DNA from: Erythrobacter sp. YJ-T3-07
GTDB lineage: Bacteria > Pseudomonadota > Alphaproteobacteria > Sphingomonadales > Sphingomonadaceae
NCBI RefSeq assembly: GCF_015999305.1
Contig: NZ_JAEAGP010000001.1
Span: 1,364,001-1,428,000, forward strand
Reading direction: 5' to 3'
DNA length: 64,000 nt
In this document: in pieces, positions 9,185-18,755 of the stretch
Layout: each line of letters begins with the position of its first letter
Position numbering within the stretch: position 1 is the first letter of the stretch
The notes under the pieces: generated by a model
Told to the model about the DNA's origin: nothing
What the model saw: only the letters and a program-made list of their open reading frames with translations
Database searches by the model: none
Program-made: the position numbers and the translations under genes

Positions 9185-10249
9185 ATGAGCGCTTTCTGGA
9201 CCGACCCCGATTTCGACGACCATGAGGTCGTCCACTTCGTTCATGACGAAAAGCGGGGGCTGACCGCGATCATCGCTCTCCACTCCACCCATCTCGGCCC
9301 GGCAGCGGGCGGCACGCGGTTCTGGCATTATGCCGAGCCTGCCGCCGCGATGCGCGACGCGCTGCGCCTGAGCCGCGGGATGAGCTACAAAAACGCCATG
9401 GCCGGCCTGCCGATGGGCGGGGGCAAGGCGGTGATCCTCGCCAATCCGGAACGCAAGAAGACGCCCGAGATGCTCGCCGCGTTCGGCGATGCGGTCGACG
9501 CTCTGGGCGGCAAATACGTAACCGCCGAAGATGTCGGCATCACCGTGGCCGACATGGTCGCGGTCAACCAGCGCACCGATTACGTGTCCGGCCTCCCGGT
9601 CGCGGAAGGCGAGGCGGGCGGCAACCCCGGCCCGTTCACCGCGCTCGGCATCTATCTGGGCATCAAGGCCGCGGTGCAGCACAAGCTCGGGCGCGACAGC
9701 GTCGAGGGTGTGCATGTTGCGATGCAGGGCGTCGGCAGCGTCGGCGGCGGCGTTGCTCGCCTGCTCGCCAAGGATGGCGCCAAGCTGACGCTGGCCGACA
9801 TCGATACCGACGGCGCGCAGGCGCTGGGGCAGGAACTGGGTGCCGACGTGGTCGCTCCCGATTCGATCATGTCGCTGGGCTGCGATGTGTTCAGCCCTAA
9901 TGCGCTGGGTGCGATCCTCAATGATGAGGGGATTGCCCGGCTCGACTGCGCGATCGTTGCAGGCGGCGCTAACAACCAGCTTGCCGGGCCCGGAAACGGT
10001 GCTGCACTGGCCGAGCGCGGGATTCTCTACGCACCCGACTACGTGATCAACGCGGGCGGTATCATCAGCGTCACGATGGAATATCTGTGCCGCCGCGATA
10101 GCGCGCCGTGCGACATCAACGAGGTGCGCAAGCGCATCGCGCAGATCCCCGAGCGGCTGACGAAAATCTGGCAGGACAGCGAGGCAAGCGGTTCCTCACC
10201 CGACCAGGTCGCCGACGCGATGGCGCAGAAGCTGATCGGCCGCGGCTGA
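9185..10249 (+). CDS. Glu/Leu/Phe/Val dehydrogenase (leucine dehydrogenase-like)
   Basis: NAD-dependent oxidative deaminase of branched-chain or related amino acids, linking them to 2-oxo acids. The 354-residue protein has the substrate domain with GGGKAVIL (the catalytic lysine motif of the family) and a Rossmann domain with GVGSVGGG. Length and the GPAAGGTRFWHY segment fit leucine dehydrogenase better than glutamate dehydrogenase, but substrate choice is not certain. ATGs at 9170 and 9173 are alternatives; 9185 was chosen by similarity to the usual N-terminus (AFWxxPDFDxHE). Confidence 0.87.
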   Translation: MSAFWTDPDFDDHEVVHFVHDEKRGLTAIIALHSTHLGPAAGGTRFWHYAEPAAAMRDALRLSRGMSYKNAMAGLPMGGGKAVILANPERKKTPEMLAAFGDAVDALGGKYVTAEDVGITVADMVAVNQRTDYVSGLPVAEGEAGGNPGPFTALGIYLGIKAAVQHKLGRDSVEGVHVAMQGVGSVGGGVARLLAKDGAKLTLADIDTDGAQALGQELGADVVAPDSIMSLGCDVFSPNALGAILNDEGIARLDCAIVAGGANNQLAGPGNGAALAERGILYAPDYVINAGGIISVTMEYLCRRDSAPCDINEVRKRIAQIPERLTKIWQDSEASGSSPDQVADAMAQKLIGRG

Positions 10250-10364
10250 TCCGATTCGGCTCGCCCCGATTGGCCCGGGGATGATCCCGCGGCCTGCGGG
10301 CAAAAAGCGCGACGAATCCTTGCGCGCACCCCGCGCGGGCGGCATAGGGGCAGGCGATAAAATC

Positions 10365-11093
10365 ATGCATGGTTTCGCTAATCCCCGCCGGTTTCTCGGT
10401 CTCGCGAAAAGGCTGACACCGATCCTCCTCGTTGTGGGCCTGCTGGCCTCGACGGGCGCGATCGCGTGGGGCCTCGTCATGGTACCGCCCGACCGCCTGA
10501 TGGGCGAAACCGTGCGGATCATCTTCATCCATGTGCCGACCGCGTGGCTTGGCATGGCGGGCTGGATGACGATCGCGGGGTCGAGCCTTGCGCTGCTCGT
10601 CTGGCGCCACCCGCTTGCGGCTCTGGCCGCGCGTGCCGCCGCCATTCCGGGCGCGGTGTTCACGGCGATCTGCCTCGCCACCGGGTCGATCTGGGGCCGG
10701 CCGACATGGGGCACCTGGTGGGTGTGGGACGGGCGGCTGACCAGCATGCTGATCCTGCTGTTCCTCTACCTCGCCTATATTGCGCTCAGCCAGGCGGTCG
10801 ACCGCGAAGGGGCCTCGTCGCGCCTGCCCGCGATCTTCGGCCTGGTCGGGGCGGTCAACATCCCGATCATCAACCGTTCGGTCGTGTGGTGGAACTCGCT
10901 TCACCAGCCGCCCAGCATCACCACCGGTGGCAGCAGCATCGACGGGGTTTTCCTGTGGCCGATGCTGATCGCGATGCTGGGCTTCACCTGCCTGTTCGCC
11001 GCGACCGTGCTGATGAACATGCGTGCGCTCCTGGCACAGGCGCAGGCGGAGGCGCGGTTGCGCCGCCGCGCGATGGAAGCGGAGCCCGCCTGA
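10365..11093 (+). CDS. ccmC: Heme exporter / heme-handling protein CcmC
   Basis: Inner-membrane protein that loads heme onto CcmE for cytochrome c maturation. The 242-residue protein has six hydrophobic segments and the periplasmic tryptophan-rich motif TWGTWWVWDGRLTS. Conserved histidines lie in FIHVPTAW and in SLHQPPS. The start at 10365 has a GGGGCAGG ribosome site. The next gene, ccmD, begins on the stop codon. The ccmAB transporter genes are not adjacent. This pathway would be needed for the four hemes of PufC encoded later in the window. Confidence 0.94.
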   Translation: MHGFANPRRFLGLAKRLTPILLVVGLLASTGAIAWGLVMVPPDRLMGETVRIIFIHVPTAWLGMAGWMTIAGSSLALLVWRHPLAALAARAAAIPGAVFTAICLATGSIWGRPTWGTWWVWDGRLTSMLILLFLYLAYIALSQAVDREGASSRLPAIFGLVGAVNIPIINRSVVWWNSLHQPPSITTGGSSIDGVFLWPMLIAMLGFTCLFAATVLMNMRALLAQAQAEARLRRRAMEAEPA

Positions 11094-11248
11094 TGGTTCG
11101 TGAAGCCCTCTCCCAATGGGACTATGTGATCGCCGCCTATGCGATCGCGATTCCGGCGATTGCCGCGCTGCTGATCCTCAGCTGGCTGCGGATGCGCCGG
11201 GCAGAACGTGCGCGCGACGAAGCGCGGCAGAAGGGTCGCAAGGGATGA
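11093..11248 (+). CDS. ccmD: Heme exporter protein CcmD
   Basis: 51-residue single-membrane-helix protein with a basic C-terminal tail, matching the small subunit that releases holo-CcmE from CcmABC. The helix covers about residues 11-31 (YVIAAYAIAIPAIAALLILS) and is followed by an Arg/Lys-rich end. Its ATG overlaps the ccmC stop (TGATG) and its end overlaps the ccmE start. It is identified mainly by position and shape, since the family is short and poorly conserved. Confidence 0.85.
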   Translation: MVREALSQWDYVIAAYAIAIPAIAALLILSWLRMRRAERARDEARQKGRKG

Positions 11249-11727
11249 ATACGCAAAAGACCGGCCTCGCCCCCAAGCATCAGCGACTGATCCTGGTGGT
11301 CGTCGCGCTGCTCGTGCTGGTCGCGGCAGGGATGCTCGCCGCTTGGGGCCTGCGCAGCCAGGCCGACTATTTCTATCTGCCCGAGGATATCGCCAAGAAC
11401 CCGCCCGAGCCGGGCCGTGCGATCCGCCTTGGCGGGATGGTTCAGCAGGGTTCGATCCGCACGCTGTCGGACGGCGTGACCATCGCCTTCCAGGTGACCG
11501 GGCGCGAAGGCAATGCGATCCCCGTGACCTATCGCGGGATCGTGCCGGACCTGTTCGTCGAAGGCTCGGGCGTCATCGCCAACGGCCGGCTGGGCACCAA
11601 CGGCACTTTCGAGGCCGAGACCCTGCTCGCCAAGCATGACGAGAATTACACCCCGCGCGAACTCGAAGGGCTGAGCGATCAGGCCATGCACGAAGTGCTC
11701 GAAGAAAGCGCAGCAGGCACGCCGTGA
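11245..11727 (+). CDS. ccmE: Cytochrome c-type biogenesis heme chaperone CcmE
   Basis: Periplasmic heme chaperone tethered by one N-terminal helix (about residues 15-36). It covalently binds heme at a histidine before transfer to CcmF; the expected site is His131 in AKHDENYTP. The OB-fold body includes the family segment IRLGGMVQQGS. At 160 residues it has the usual length. The ATG overlaps the ccmD stop and ccmF begins within its stop region. Confidence 0.95.
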   Translation: MNTQKTGLAPKHQRLILVVVALLVLVAAGMLAAWGLRSQADYFYLPEDIAKNPPEPGRAIRLGGMVQQGSIRTLSDGVTIAFQVTGREGNAIPVTYRGIVPDLFVEGSGVIANGRLGTNGTFEAETLLAKHDENYTPRELEGLSDQAMHEVLEESAAGTP

Positions 11728-13685
11728 TTGCAGAGATCGGTCTTGCTGCCCTGTGGCTCGCCGCAGGGCTCTGCGCATTGCAATTCATCGCCGGGGTTCT
11801 CGGCGTGCGTGAGGCGGGCGCGGACGGCGCGGTTCATCCGGTCAGCGCGCTCGCGCGGCCTGCGGCGGTGGTCCAGGGCCTGCTGCTGCTGGTCGCCTTC
11901 GCATGCCTGCTGCGGGTGTTCGCGGTGACCGACCTGTCCGTGGCGCTGGTCGCGGACAACAGCCACGTCGACAAGCCGTTCATCTATCGCCTGGCTGCCG
12001 CCTGGGGGAACCACGAAGGCTCGATGCTGCTGTGGGTTACCATCCTGGGCCTGTCTGGCGGGCTGGTTGCGCTGTTCGAGCGGCGGATGGACGATCGCTT
12101 CATGAAGGCGGTGCTGGCTGCACAGGCGTTCATCGCGCTCGGTTTCCTCGCCTTCCTGCTGTTCAGCTCCAACCCCTTCGCGCGGCTGAACCCGCCCGCC
12201 GATTTCGGCGCCGGGCTCAACCCGCTGCTGCAGGATATCGGCCTCGCGTTCCACCCGCCCACGCTCTACCTCGGCTATGTCGGCCTGTCGGTGGCGTTCA
12301 GCTTCGTCGTCGCCGGACTGGTGACGCGCCAGGCGGGGCCCGAACTGGCGCGCGTGATGCGCCCGTGGGTGCTTGCGGCGTGGGTCGCGCTGACCCTCGG
12401 CATCGCGGCGGGCAGCTACTGGGCCTATTACGAGCTGGGCTGGGGCGGCTGGTGGTTCTGGGACCCGGTGGAGAATGCGTCGCTGATGCCGTGGCTGGCC
12501 GCGACCGCGCTGCTCCATTCGGTCAGCGTGCTGGCAGCGCGCGACGCGCTGCGCACCTGGACGATCATGCTGGGCGTGGTCGCCTTTTCGATGAGCATGG
12601 TCGGCACCTTCCTGGTCCGTTCCGGCATCCTCACCAGCGTGCACGCCTTCGCCGTCGATCCGGAGCGCGGGGCCTTCATCCTCGGCCTGCTGGCGATCTA
12701 TGTCGGCGGTGGCTTCGGGCTGTTCGCGCTGCGCGCCGGTGCGCTGGCGGAGGGCAAGCGCTTCGCCGTGGTCAGCCGCGAGGGCGCGCTGGTGGTCAAC
12801 AATGTCATGCTGAGCGGCATTCTGGCAGTGGTGCTGCTGGGCACGCTCTACCCGCTGGCGGCCGAGGCGCTGGGCACGCGGGTGTCGATCGGCCCGCCCT
12901 ATTACAATCCGGTCAGCGCGATCTTCGCCGTGCCGATGCTGCTGGTCCTGCTGGTCGGGCCGCTGCTGCGCTGGAAGCGCGACAGTCTGTCACGCATCGC
13001 GGTGCCGCTGGCGATCGTCGGCGCGCTGCTGGCCGCCTCTGTCACCGTGCTGGTGCTGTTTACCGATGCCGGGGTGCTGCCGGTCCTCGGCCTTGCGATC
13101 GCCGTTGCACTCGCACTGGCCAGCTGGCTGCCCCTGCGTGGGCGGAAGCTCAAACGCGTTCCGCTGGCGCTGTGGGGATCGATGCTGGCCCACTTTGGCG
13201 TCGCCGTGAGCCTCGCGGGCATGGCCAGCGAAACCGCCTTCTCGATCGAGCGACTGGTTGCGGTCGAGGCTGGGGAGAGCGTTGCGGTCGGGCCTTACCA
13301 GGTCACGCTGCAGGAAGTGGACCCGGTCGCGGGTCCGAACTGGACCGCGCTGGAAGGGCGGCTGGCGATCACCGGGGGCGGGGTGGACACCGTGCTGCGC
13401 CCGCAGGCCCGCTATTTCACCGATCCTCCGCAAAGCACCAGCGAAAGCGCGCTGCTGACGCGGTGGGATGGTCAGTTCTACGCCATTCTGGGCGATGCAG
13501 CCGGTGAGGGGCGCTGGCAGCTGCGGCTGTGGTGGAAGCCGTTCGTCACGCTGATCTGGTACGGCGCGCTGCTGATCGCGCTGGGCGGATTGCTGTCGAT
13601 CTTCGGCCACCTGCGCTCCAGCGCACGCTCGCGCCGTATTCGCGAGGAAGTGGCCCGTCGCCGAGCGGAAAAGGCATTGCTGTGA
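11724..13685 (+). CDS. ccmF: Heme lyase CcmF
   Basis: Large inner-membrane protein (653 residues, about 15 membrane segments) that attaches heme to apocytochromes. The tryptophan-rich motif WGGWWFWDPVEN lies near residue 240, with the conserved PLLQDIGLAFHPP segment before it. The start is GTG at 11724 overlapping the ccmE stop (GTGA). Its end overlaps the GTG start of the thioredoxin-like gene. Family and role are clear. Confidence 0.95.
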   Translation: MIAEIGLAALWLAAGLCALQFIAGVLGVREAGADGAVHPVSALARPAAVVQGLLLLVAFACLLRVFAVTDLSVALVADNSHVDKPFIYRLAAAWGNHEGSMLLWVTILGLSGGLVALFERRMDDRFMKAVLAAQAFIALGFLAFLLFSSNPFARLNPPADFGAGLNPLLQDIGLAFHPPTLYLGYVGLSVAFSFVVAGLVTRQAGPELARVMRPWVLAAWVALTLGIAAGSYWAYYELGWGGWWFWDPVENASLMPWLAATALLHSVSVLAARDALRTWTIMLGVVAFSMSMVGTFLVRSGILTSVHAFAVDPERGAFILGLLAIYVGGGFGLFALRAGALAEGKRFAVVSREGALVVNNVMLSGILAVVLLGTLYPLAAEALGTRVSIGPPYYNPVSAIFAVPMLLVLLVGPLLRWKRDSLSRIAVPLAIVGALLAASVTVLVLFTDAGVLPVLGLAIAVALALASWLPLRGRKLKRVPLALWGSMLAHFGVAVSLAGMASETAFSIERLVAVEAGESVAVGPYQVTLQEVDPVAGPNWTALEGRLAITGGGVDTVLRPQARYFTDPPQSTSESALLTRWDGQFYAILGDAAGEGRWQLRLWWKPFVTLIWYGALLIALGGLLSIFGHLRSSARSRRIREEVARRRAEKALL

Positions 13686-14209
13686 AAAAGCTCTGGCTCA
13701 TCATTCCGCTGATGCTGTTCGCCCTGTTTCTGGGGGTTGCGGCCTATCAGCTGATCCAGCCGCGCGACACGCTGGTGCGCAGCACGATGATCGGCAAGCC
13801 GCTGCCCGCGTTCGATCTGCCCGGCGCGACCGACGACGCACCGCGCGTCGCCTCGGGCCTGTTCGCCGATGGCCAGCCGCGCCTGCTCAACGTGTGGGCG
13901 ACCTGGTGCGTGCCCTGTATCGCGGAGGCTCCGCAGCTGGAGGAACTGGCGAAACGCGGCGTGCCGATCGTCGGCATCGCGGTGCGCGACGAGCCGGAGG
14001 CCATTGCGCAGTTCCTCGAGCAATACGGCGATCCCTACGCTGCGATCGCGCGCGACGATATTGCCGAGGTGCAGCTGGCGCTCGGTTCCAGCGGGGTGCC
14101 CGAAACCTTCGTGATCGATGGCAAGGGCATCATCCGCCACCAGCATATCGGCGATATTCGCGAGAGCGACGTCGACGAGATCTACGCCAAGTGGGAGGCC
14201 GCAAAGTGA
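13682..14209 (+). CDS. ccmG: Thiol:disulfide interchange protein CcmG/DsbE
   Basis: Membrane-anchored periplasmic thioredoxin-like protein that reduces the CXXCH cysteines of apocytochrome c. The 175-residue protein has an N-terminal anchor (about residues 2-22) and the WCVPC active site at about residues 75-79. The cis-proline loop is GVPETFVID. It starts with GTG at 13682, overlapping the ccmF stop. Confidence 0.93.
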   Translation: MKKLWLIIPLMLFALFLGVAAYQLIQPRDTLVRSTMIGKPLPAFDLPGATDDAPRVASGLFADGQPRLLNVWATWCVPCIAEAPQLEELAKRGVPIVGIAVRDEPEAIAQFLEQYGDPYAAIARDDIAEVQLALGSSGVPETFVIDGKGIIRHQHIGDIRESDVDEIYAKWEAAK

Positions 14210-14628
14210 CGCCATTTCCGCTTCTGGCCGCAGCGATGCTTTCGCTGAGCGCACCGATCGCCGCGCCGCCGGCCGGGCAGATGACCTCTGCCGCGCCGCT
14301 GGCGAACACCCAGCTTGCCGATCCGCAGCAGGAGGCGAGCGCGCAGGCGCTGATGGAAGAACTGCGCTGCCTCACCTGCCAGTCGCAGTCGATCGCCGAT
14401 AGCAATGCGCCGATGGCGGGTGACATGCGCCATCAGGTACGCAGCCGGATTGCGGCGGGCGAAAGCCCCGAACAGGTCCGCGCCTGGCTGGTCGAGCGCT
14501 ATGGCGATTACGTGACCTACCGCCCGGGGCTCGATTCGGCGACCTGGCCGCTGTTCGCACTGCCGGTGCTGTTTCTGCTGGTGGCGGGCGTGATCCTGTT
14601 CCGGCGGCTGGGGAGGCGCGGCGAATGA
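14206..14628 (+). CDS. ccmH: Cytochrome c-type biogenesis protein CcmH (CcmL-like)
   Basis: Thioredox partner of CcmG. The 140-residue protein has a signal sequence and the defining LRCLTCQ motif (Cys55 and Cys58). A three-helix body (MRHQVRSRIAAG, ERYGDYVTYRP) and a C-terminal membrane helix follow. The start is GTG at 14206 overlapping the stop of ccmG. Compared with E. coli CcmH, the TPR half is absent and is encoded by the following gene. Confidence 0.92.
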   Translation: MTPFPLLAAAMLSLSAPIAAPPAGQMTSAAPLANTQLADPQQEASAQALMEELRCLTCQSQSIADSNAPMAGDMRHQVRSRIAAGESPEQVRAWLVERYGDYVTYRPGLDSATWPLFALPVLFLLVAGVILFRRLGRRGE

Positions 14629-15368
14629 TCGGCACCTGGATCGCAATCGGTGTGCTTGCACTCGCGGCCTTCGGGGTCGCCTGGCTGGTGGCGGGCGAGG
14701 GACGCCGCGTGTGGACCCTGATCGCCTCCGCGCTGGTCTTCGCACTGGCGGGCTATGCGTGGCAGGGCTCACCCGAACTGCCCGGCAGCCCGCGCTCCGC
14801 GAAGGTCGAGGTCTCGCCGACATCGGAGTCGCTGATCGATCTGCGGCGCAGCTTCTACAATATCGAAGGCATCATGCCCGCGCGCTTCGTGGTCACTGCG
14901 GACGCGTTCTCGCGCCGGGGCAAGCATCGCGACGCCGCCGGCCTGCTGCGCAACGGCGTGCACGAGAACAGTGAGGACGGGGAGGCGTGGCTGGCGCTGG
15001 CGCTCGCCCTTGCCGAACAGACCAAGGGGCGGGTCACGCCGCCGGTGGAATACGCGTTCGAGCGTGCCCGCGAAGCTTCGCCGGGCAATCCCGCGCCGTC
15101 CTATTTCCGCGGCATCGTCTCGATGCGTGGCGGTGCACTGGGCGAGGCGCGCGAGTTCTGGGCACAGGCGGTCGAGGACGCACCCGAAGGTGCGCGCGGG
15201 CGTGATTACGTCGCGGCGCAGCTGGAGCGGCTCGACGGCGTGATCCGCGTGCTGGGAGAACGTGCGATGGAGGAACGCCCCGCGATGCAGGGCGCCCCCG
15301 GAATGCCGCCATCCGGGGCGCAGCCGCAGATGGGCCCCGCTCAGCCGGGGCAAGAGCCGACACGCTGA
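14625..15368 (+). CDS. ccmI: CcmI-like TPR cytochrome c biogenesis protein
   Basis: 247-residue protein with two N-terminal membrane helices (about residues 3-20 and 27-44) followed by tetratricopeptide-like helices. This matches the apocytochrome-chaperone module CcmI/NrfG of the cytochrome c maturation system. The C-terminus is Pro/Gly/Gln-rich and probably disordered. It overlaps the ccmH stop by four bases and ends the operon. The TPR region is clear; the exact name rests on operon position. Confidence 0.82.
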   Translation: MIGTWIAIGVLALAAFGVAWLVAGEGRRVWTLIASALVFALAGYAWQGSPELPGSPRSAKVEVSPTSESLIDLRRSFYNIEGIMPARFVVTADAFSRRGKHRDAAGLLRNGVHENSEDGEAWLALALALAEQTKGRVTPPVEYAFERAREASPGNPAPSYFRGIVSMRGGALGEAREFWAQAVEDAPEGARGRDYVAAQLERLDGVIRVLGERAMEERPAMQGAPGMPPSGAQPQMGPAQPGQEPTR

Positions 15369-15489
15369 TCGCAACTGCGCGCGATGTTGCACTTGCACAC
15401 GGGCACTGCTAACCGCGCCCGTCGCACCCGACAAACGCATTGGTTCGTCGACGCCGGGTCCGCAACAGGTTGAGCATCGCGAAGATTTT

Positions 15490-17418
15490 ATGAGCGGAGC
15501 ATCCGTCCAGCCGGGCCTGGCACCGGAAAAATTCACCGAGTCGCACTCCAGCGGCTCGAAGGCGGCGCTCGCTGTGGGCGCGGTCGGCGTGGTCTTTGGC
15601 GATATCGGGACCAGCCCGCTCTACGCCTTCCGCGAAACCTTTCTGGGCGAACACAGCCTGACGATCGACAAGCTGCACATCTATGGTGTGGTCAGCCTGA
15701 TCTTCTGGTCGATGACGCTGATCGTCTCGATCCAGTACGTCACCATCCTGATGCGCGCCGACAACAAGGGGCAGGGCGGCACGCTGGCGCTGGTCGCGCT
15801 GCTGTCGCGCTATATCGGCAAGTCGCGCTGGGGCTTCCTCACCGTCGTACTGGGCGTGTTCGCGACCGCGCTGTTCTACGGCGACTCCATGATTACGCCC
15901 GCGATTTCCGTGCTTTCGGCGGTCGAGGGGCTGACGGTGGTCAATACGGGGCTGGAGCCGCTGGTGATTCCGATCGCGCTGGTCCTGCTGGTCGGGCTGT
16001 TCCTGATCCAGCGACGCGGCACCGCCGCCGTGGGCAAGCTGTTCGCGCCGATCATGATCGTCTATTTCAGCGTGATTGCGGTGCTCGGCACGATTCAGAT
16101 CGTCCAGAACCCCTATATCCTGCAGGCGCTCAACCCTTGGTACGCGGTGCAGTTCTTCCTCACCGACGGCTACATCGCCTTCCTCGCGCTCGGCTCGGTC
16201 GTGCTGGCGGTGACCGGGTCGGAGGCGCTTTATTCCGACATGGGCCATTTCGGCCGCGGCCCGATGCGGCTGAGCTGGTTCGGCTTTGTGATGCCCTGCC
16301 TGCTGCTCAACTATTTCGGCCAGGGCGCGATGATCGCGGCGATGGACCCGGCGGAAACGCTGGAGGCGATGAAGAGCCCGTTCTTCGTCATGGCCCCTGA
16401 CGTGCTGCGCCTGCCGCTCGTCATTCTCGCCACTGCTGCCACCTTTATCGCCAGCCAGGCGGTGATCTCCGGCGCGTTCTCGATCACCCACCAGGCGATC
16501 CAGCTGGGCTTCATCCCGCGCCTGTCGACCGAACACACCAGCGCGACCGAGCGCGGGCAGATTTACATTCCCTTCGTCAACAATGTGCTGATGGTCTCGG
16601 TCATCCTGCTTGTGCTGATGTTCCAGTCCTCGACCAACCTCGCCAGCGCCTATGGCATCGCGGTGACCGGGGCGATGTTCATCGACACGCTGCTGATGGG
16701 CGTGCTGCTGATCGCGGTGTGGAAGTGGAAATGGTGGCTGATGGTGCCGGTGTTCCTGCTGTTCGTCTTCGTCGACGGGGCCTACTTCGCGGCCAACCTG
16801 CCCAAGGTGCCCTCGGGCGGCTGGTTCCCGCTGGTCGTCGGTGCCTTCGCCTTCCTGCTGCTGACCACCTGGTCGCGCGGGCGCAAGCTGATGCGGGAGC
16901 GGATGGGCGAGGTCGCGCTGCCGATCGAGATCTTCGCCAAGTCCGCGCAGAACAGCGCCACCCGCGTGCCGGGCACCGCGATCTTCATGGCGTCGAGCAC
17001 CGCCGGTGTGCCCTCCGCGCTGCTGCACAACATAAAGCACAACAAGGTGCTGCACGAACGCGTGGTGATCCTGACGGTCGAGATTCAGGATGTGCCCTAT
17101 GTCGATCCGGAGCAGCGCTGCGATTTCACCGAGATCGGCGACGGGTTCTACCGTGCGGTGCTGCGCTATGGTTTCATGGACGAAACCAACGTGCCCGAAG
17201 GGCTGAAACACATGAGCCGTTGCGGCGGCAAGTTCGACATGATGGACACCAGCTTCTTCCTCAGCCGCCAGACGCTGCTGCCGGGTGACAAGCCGGGCAT
17301 GCCCGTGTGGCGCGAGAAGATATTCAGCTGGATGCTGCGCAACGCGGCGAGCGCGATGGAGTTCTTCAGCCTGCCGACCAATCGCGTGGTCGAGCTGGGT
17401 TCTCAGGTGCGGATCTAG
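15490..17418 (+). CDS. kup: Low-affinity potassium transporter Kup
   Basis: Proton-coupled K+ uptake protein of the KUP family. The 642-residue protein begins its membrane domain with the family hallmark [15 protein letters not shown], has about 12 membrane segments to about residue 455, and a cytoplasmic C-terminal domain. [18 protein letters not shown] is also diagnostic. An ATG at 15490 fits the family; longer in-frame extensions upstream are not expected. It is followed by an antiporter gene, which suggests a K+ homeostasis pair. Confidence 0.95.
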   Translation: MSGASVQPGLAPEKFTESHSSGSKAALAVGAVGVVFGDIGTSPLYAFRETFLGEHSLTIDKLHIYGVVSLIFWSMTLIVSIQYVTILMRADNKGQGGTLALVALLSRYIGKSRWGFLTVVLGVFATALFYGDSMITPAISVLSAVEGLTVVNTGLEPLVIPIALVLLVGLFLIQRRGTAAVGKLFAPIMIVYFSVIAVLGTIQIVQNPYILQALNPWYAVQFFLTDGYIAFLALGSVVLAVTGSEALYSDMGHFGRGPMRLSWFGFVMPCLLLNYFGQGAMIAAMDPAETLEAMKSPFFVMAPDVLRLPLVILATAATFIASQAVISGAFSITHQAIQLGFIPRLSTEHTSATERGQIYIPFVNNVLMVSVILLVLMFQSSTNLASAYGIAVTGAMFIDTLLMGVLLIAVWKWKWWLMVPVFLLFVFVDGAYFAANLPKVPSGGWFPLVVGAFAFLLLTTWSRGRKLMRERMGEVALPIEIFAKSAQNSATRVPGTAIFMASSTAGVPSALLHNIKHNKVLHERVVILTVEIQDVPYVDPEQRCDFTEIGDGFYRAVLRYGFMDETNVPEGLKHMSRCGGKFDMMDTSFFLSRQTLLPGDKPGMPVWREKIFSWMLRNAASAMEFFSLPTNRVVELGSQVRI

Positions 17419-17508
17419 AGTTCTGCAAGACGCCATCCGCACGTTGCGGGTGTACGGCACCGACGGTTTCCCCTTGTCACCTTTGCGGTGATCGTCTTTC
17501 ACGGGCAC

Positions 17509-18744
17509 ATGCTGAGCCTTAGCCCGGAAGTCGCGCTCCTCGTCCTGGGCATCCTGCTTCTCGCCACGGTGTTCGCGGGCTCTCTTTCGAGTCGGTTCGG
17601 ATTGCCCGCGCTGATCGGGTTCCTGTGCCTGGGCATGCTGGCCGGGGTGGATGGGCCCGGCGGGATCGCGTTCGACGATTACCTGCTGACCCAGGGCGTG
17701 GGCATCGCGTGTCTCATCTTCATCCTGTTCTCAGGCGGCATCGACACCGACTGGCGCGACGTGCGCCGCGTTGCCACGCCAGCACTGGTTCTTGCCACTG
17801 GCGGCGTTCTGATCAGTGCGGGGATCATGGCGCTCGCGGCGAACCTGCTGCTGGGCTTCAGCCCGTATCAGGGCTTCCTGCTGGGAGCGATCATCGCATC
17901 GACCGATGCGGCCGCGGTGTTCGCCATCCTGCGATCGACCGGGCTCGACCTGCATGGCGACGTCCCCGCGCTGATCGAGGTGGAGTCGGGCTCCAACGAT
18001 CCGATGGCGATCTTCCTCGTCGGGGCGGCGCTGATGTTCATCACCGTGCCCGACTTCTCGCCGGTCACGCTGGTCCCGCAATTCCTGCTCCAGATGGTCC
18101 TTGGCGCGGCGGTAGGCTTCGGCGCGGGATATCTGCTGCCCGAGATACTCAAGCGCTCGCAATACCGCCACGGTGGGCTGGCGTTTGTGATTTCCATCGC
18201 CGCCGCGCTGATCGCATACGGGCTGGCATCCGTCCTTGGCGGAAACGGCTTCCTTGCCGCTTATGTCGCAGGTCTGACCGCAGGCAACCGGACCTACCGC
18301 GCGAGTACGATCGTCTCGACCTTTCAGGATGGGCTGGCGTGGCTGGCGCAGGTGGTTATGTTCCTCACGCTCGGCCTGCTGATCGCCCCCTCGAACCTGA
18401 CCGGAGTGATCGTACCGGGCCTCGCCATCACTTTCATCCTGATGTTCGTCGCCCGCCCGGTGAGCGTGTTCGTGTGCCTCGCGCCGTTCCGCCAGTTCGG
18501 GTGGCGGGCGAAGCTGTTCGTGTCATGGGCGGGGCTGCGCGGCGCGGTGCCCATCGTGCTCGCCACGTTCCCCATAGTCGCGGGCGTGCCGAGCGCGTTC
18601 ACGATCTTCAACATCGTGTTCTTCGTGGTTCTGCTGTCGAGCGTCATTCAGGGGCCGACGATCAACTGGCTGGCCAACCGGCTGGGCCTGCGGGTCGAGC
18701 AGGATGTGGCCGGGCCAGTGCCTGCGGATGACGCGAAGCTCTAG
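17509..18744 (+). CDS. CPA1-family K+(Na+)/H+ antiporter
   Basis: 411-residue polytopic protein with about 12 membrane segments. The cation:proton antiporter motif STDAAAVF and the ESGSNDPMA segment carry the ion-binding Asp. It most resembles NhaP2/CvrA, which expels K+ or Na+ in exchange for protons, but it lacks the cytoplasmic TrkA-C regulatory tail of the E. coli protein. An alternative GTG at 17488 would add seven residues. Placement after kup suggests balancing of potassium uptake and efflux. Confidence 0.88.
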   Translation: MLSLSPEVALLVLGILLLATVFAGSLSSRFGLPALIGFLCLGMLAGVDGPGGIAFDDYLLTQGVGIACLIFILFSGGIDTDWRDVRRVATPALVLATGGVLISAGIMALAANLLLGFSPYQGFLLGAIIASTDAAAVFAILRSTGLDLHGDVPALIEVESGSNDPMAIFLVGAALMFITVPDFSPVTLVPQFLLQMVLGAAVGFGAGYLLPEILKRSQYRHGGLAFVISIAAALIAYGLASVLGGNGFLAAYVAGLTAGNRTYRASTIVSTFQDGLAWLAQVVMFLTLGLLIAPSNLTGVIVPGLAITFILMFVARPVSVFVCLAPFRQFGWRAKLFVSWAGLRGAVPIVLATFPIVAGVPSAFTIFNIVFFVVLLSSVIQGPTINWLANRLGLRVEQDVAGPVPADDAKL

Positions 18745-18755
18745 GCTCCGGTATT

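Noticed and set aside
15409..17508. 699-residue open frame on the minus strand opposite kup
   Set aside because: Arg/His/Gln-rich translation without family motifs; a typical shadow frame in GC-rich DNA, while kup on the plus strand is unambiguous.
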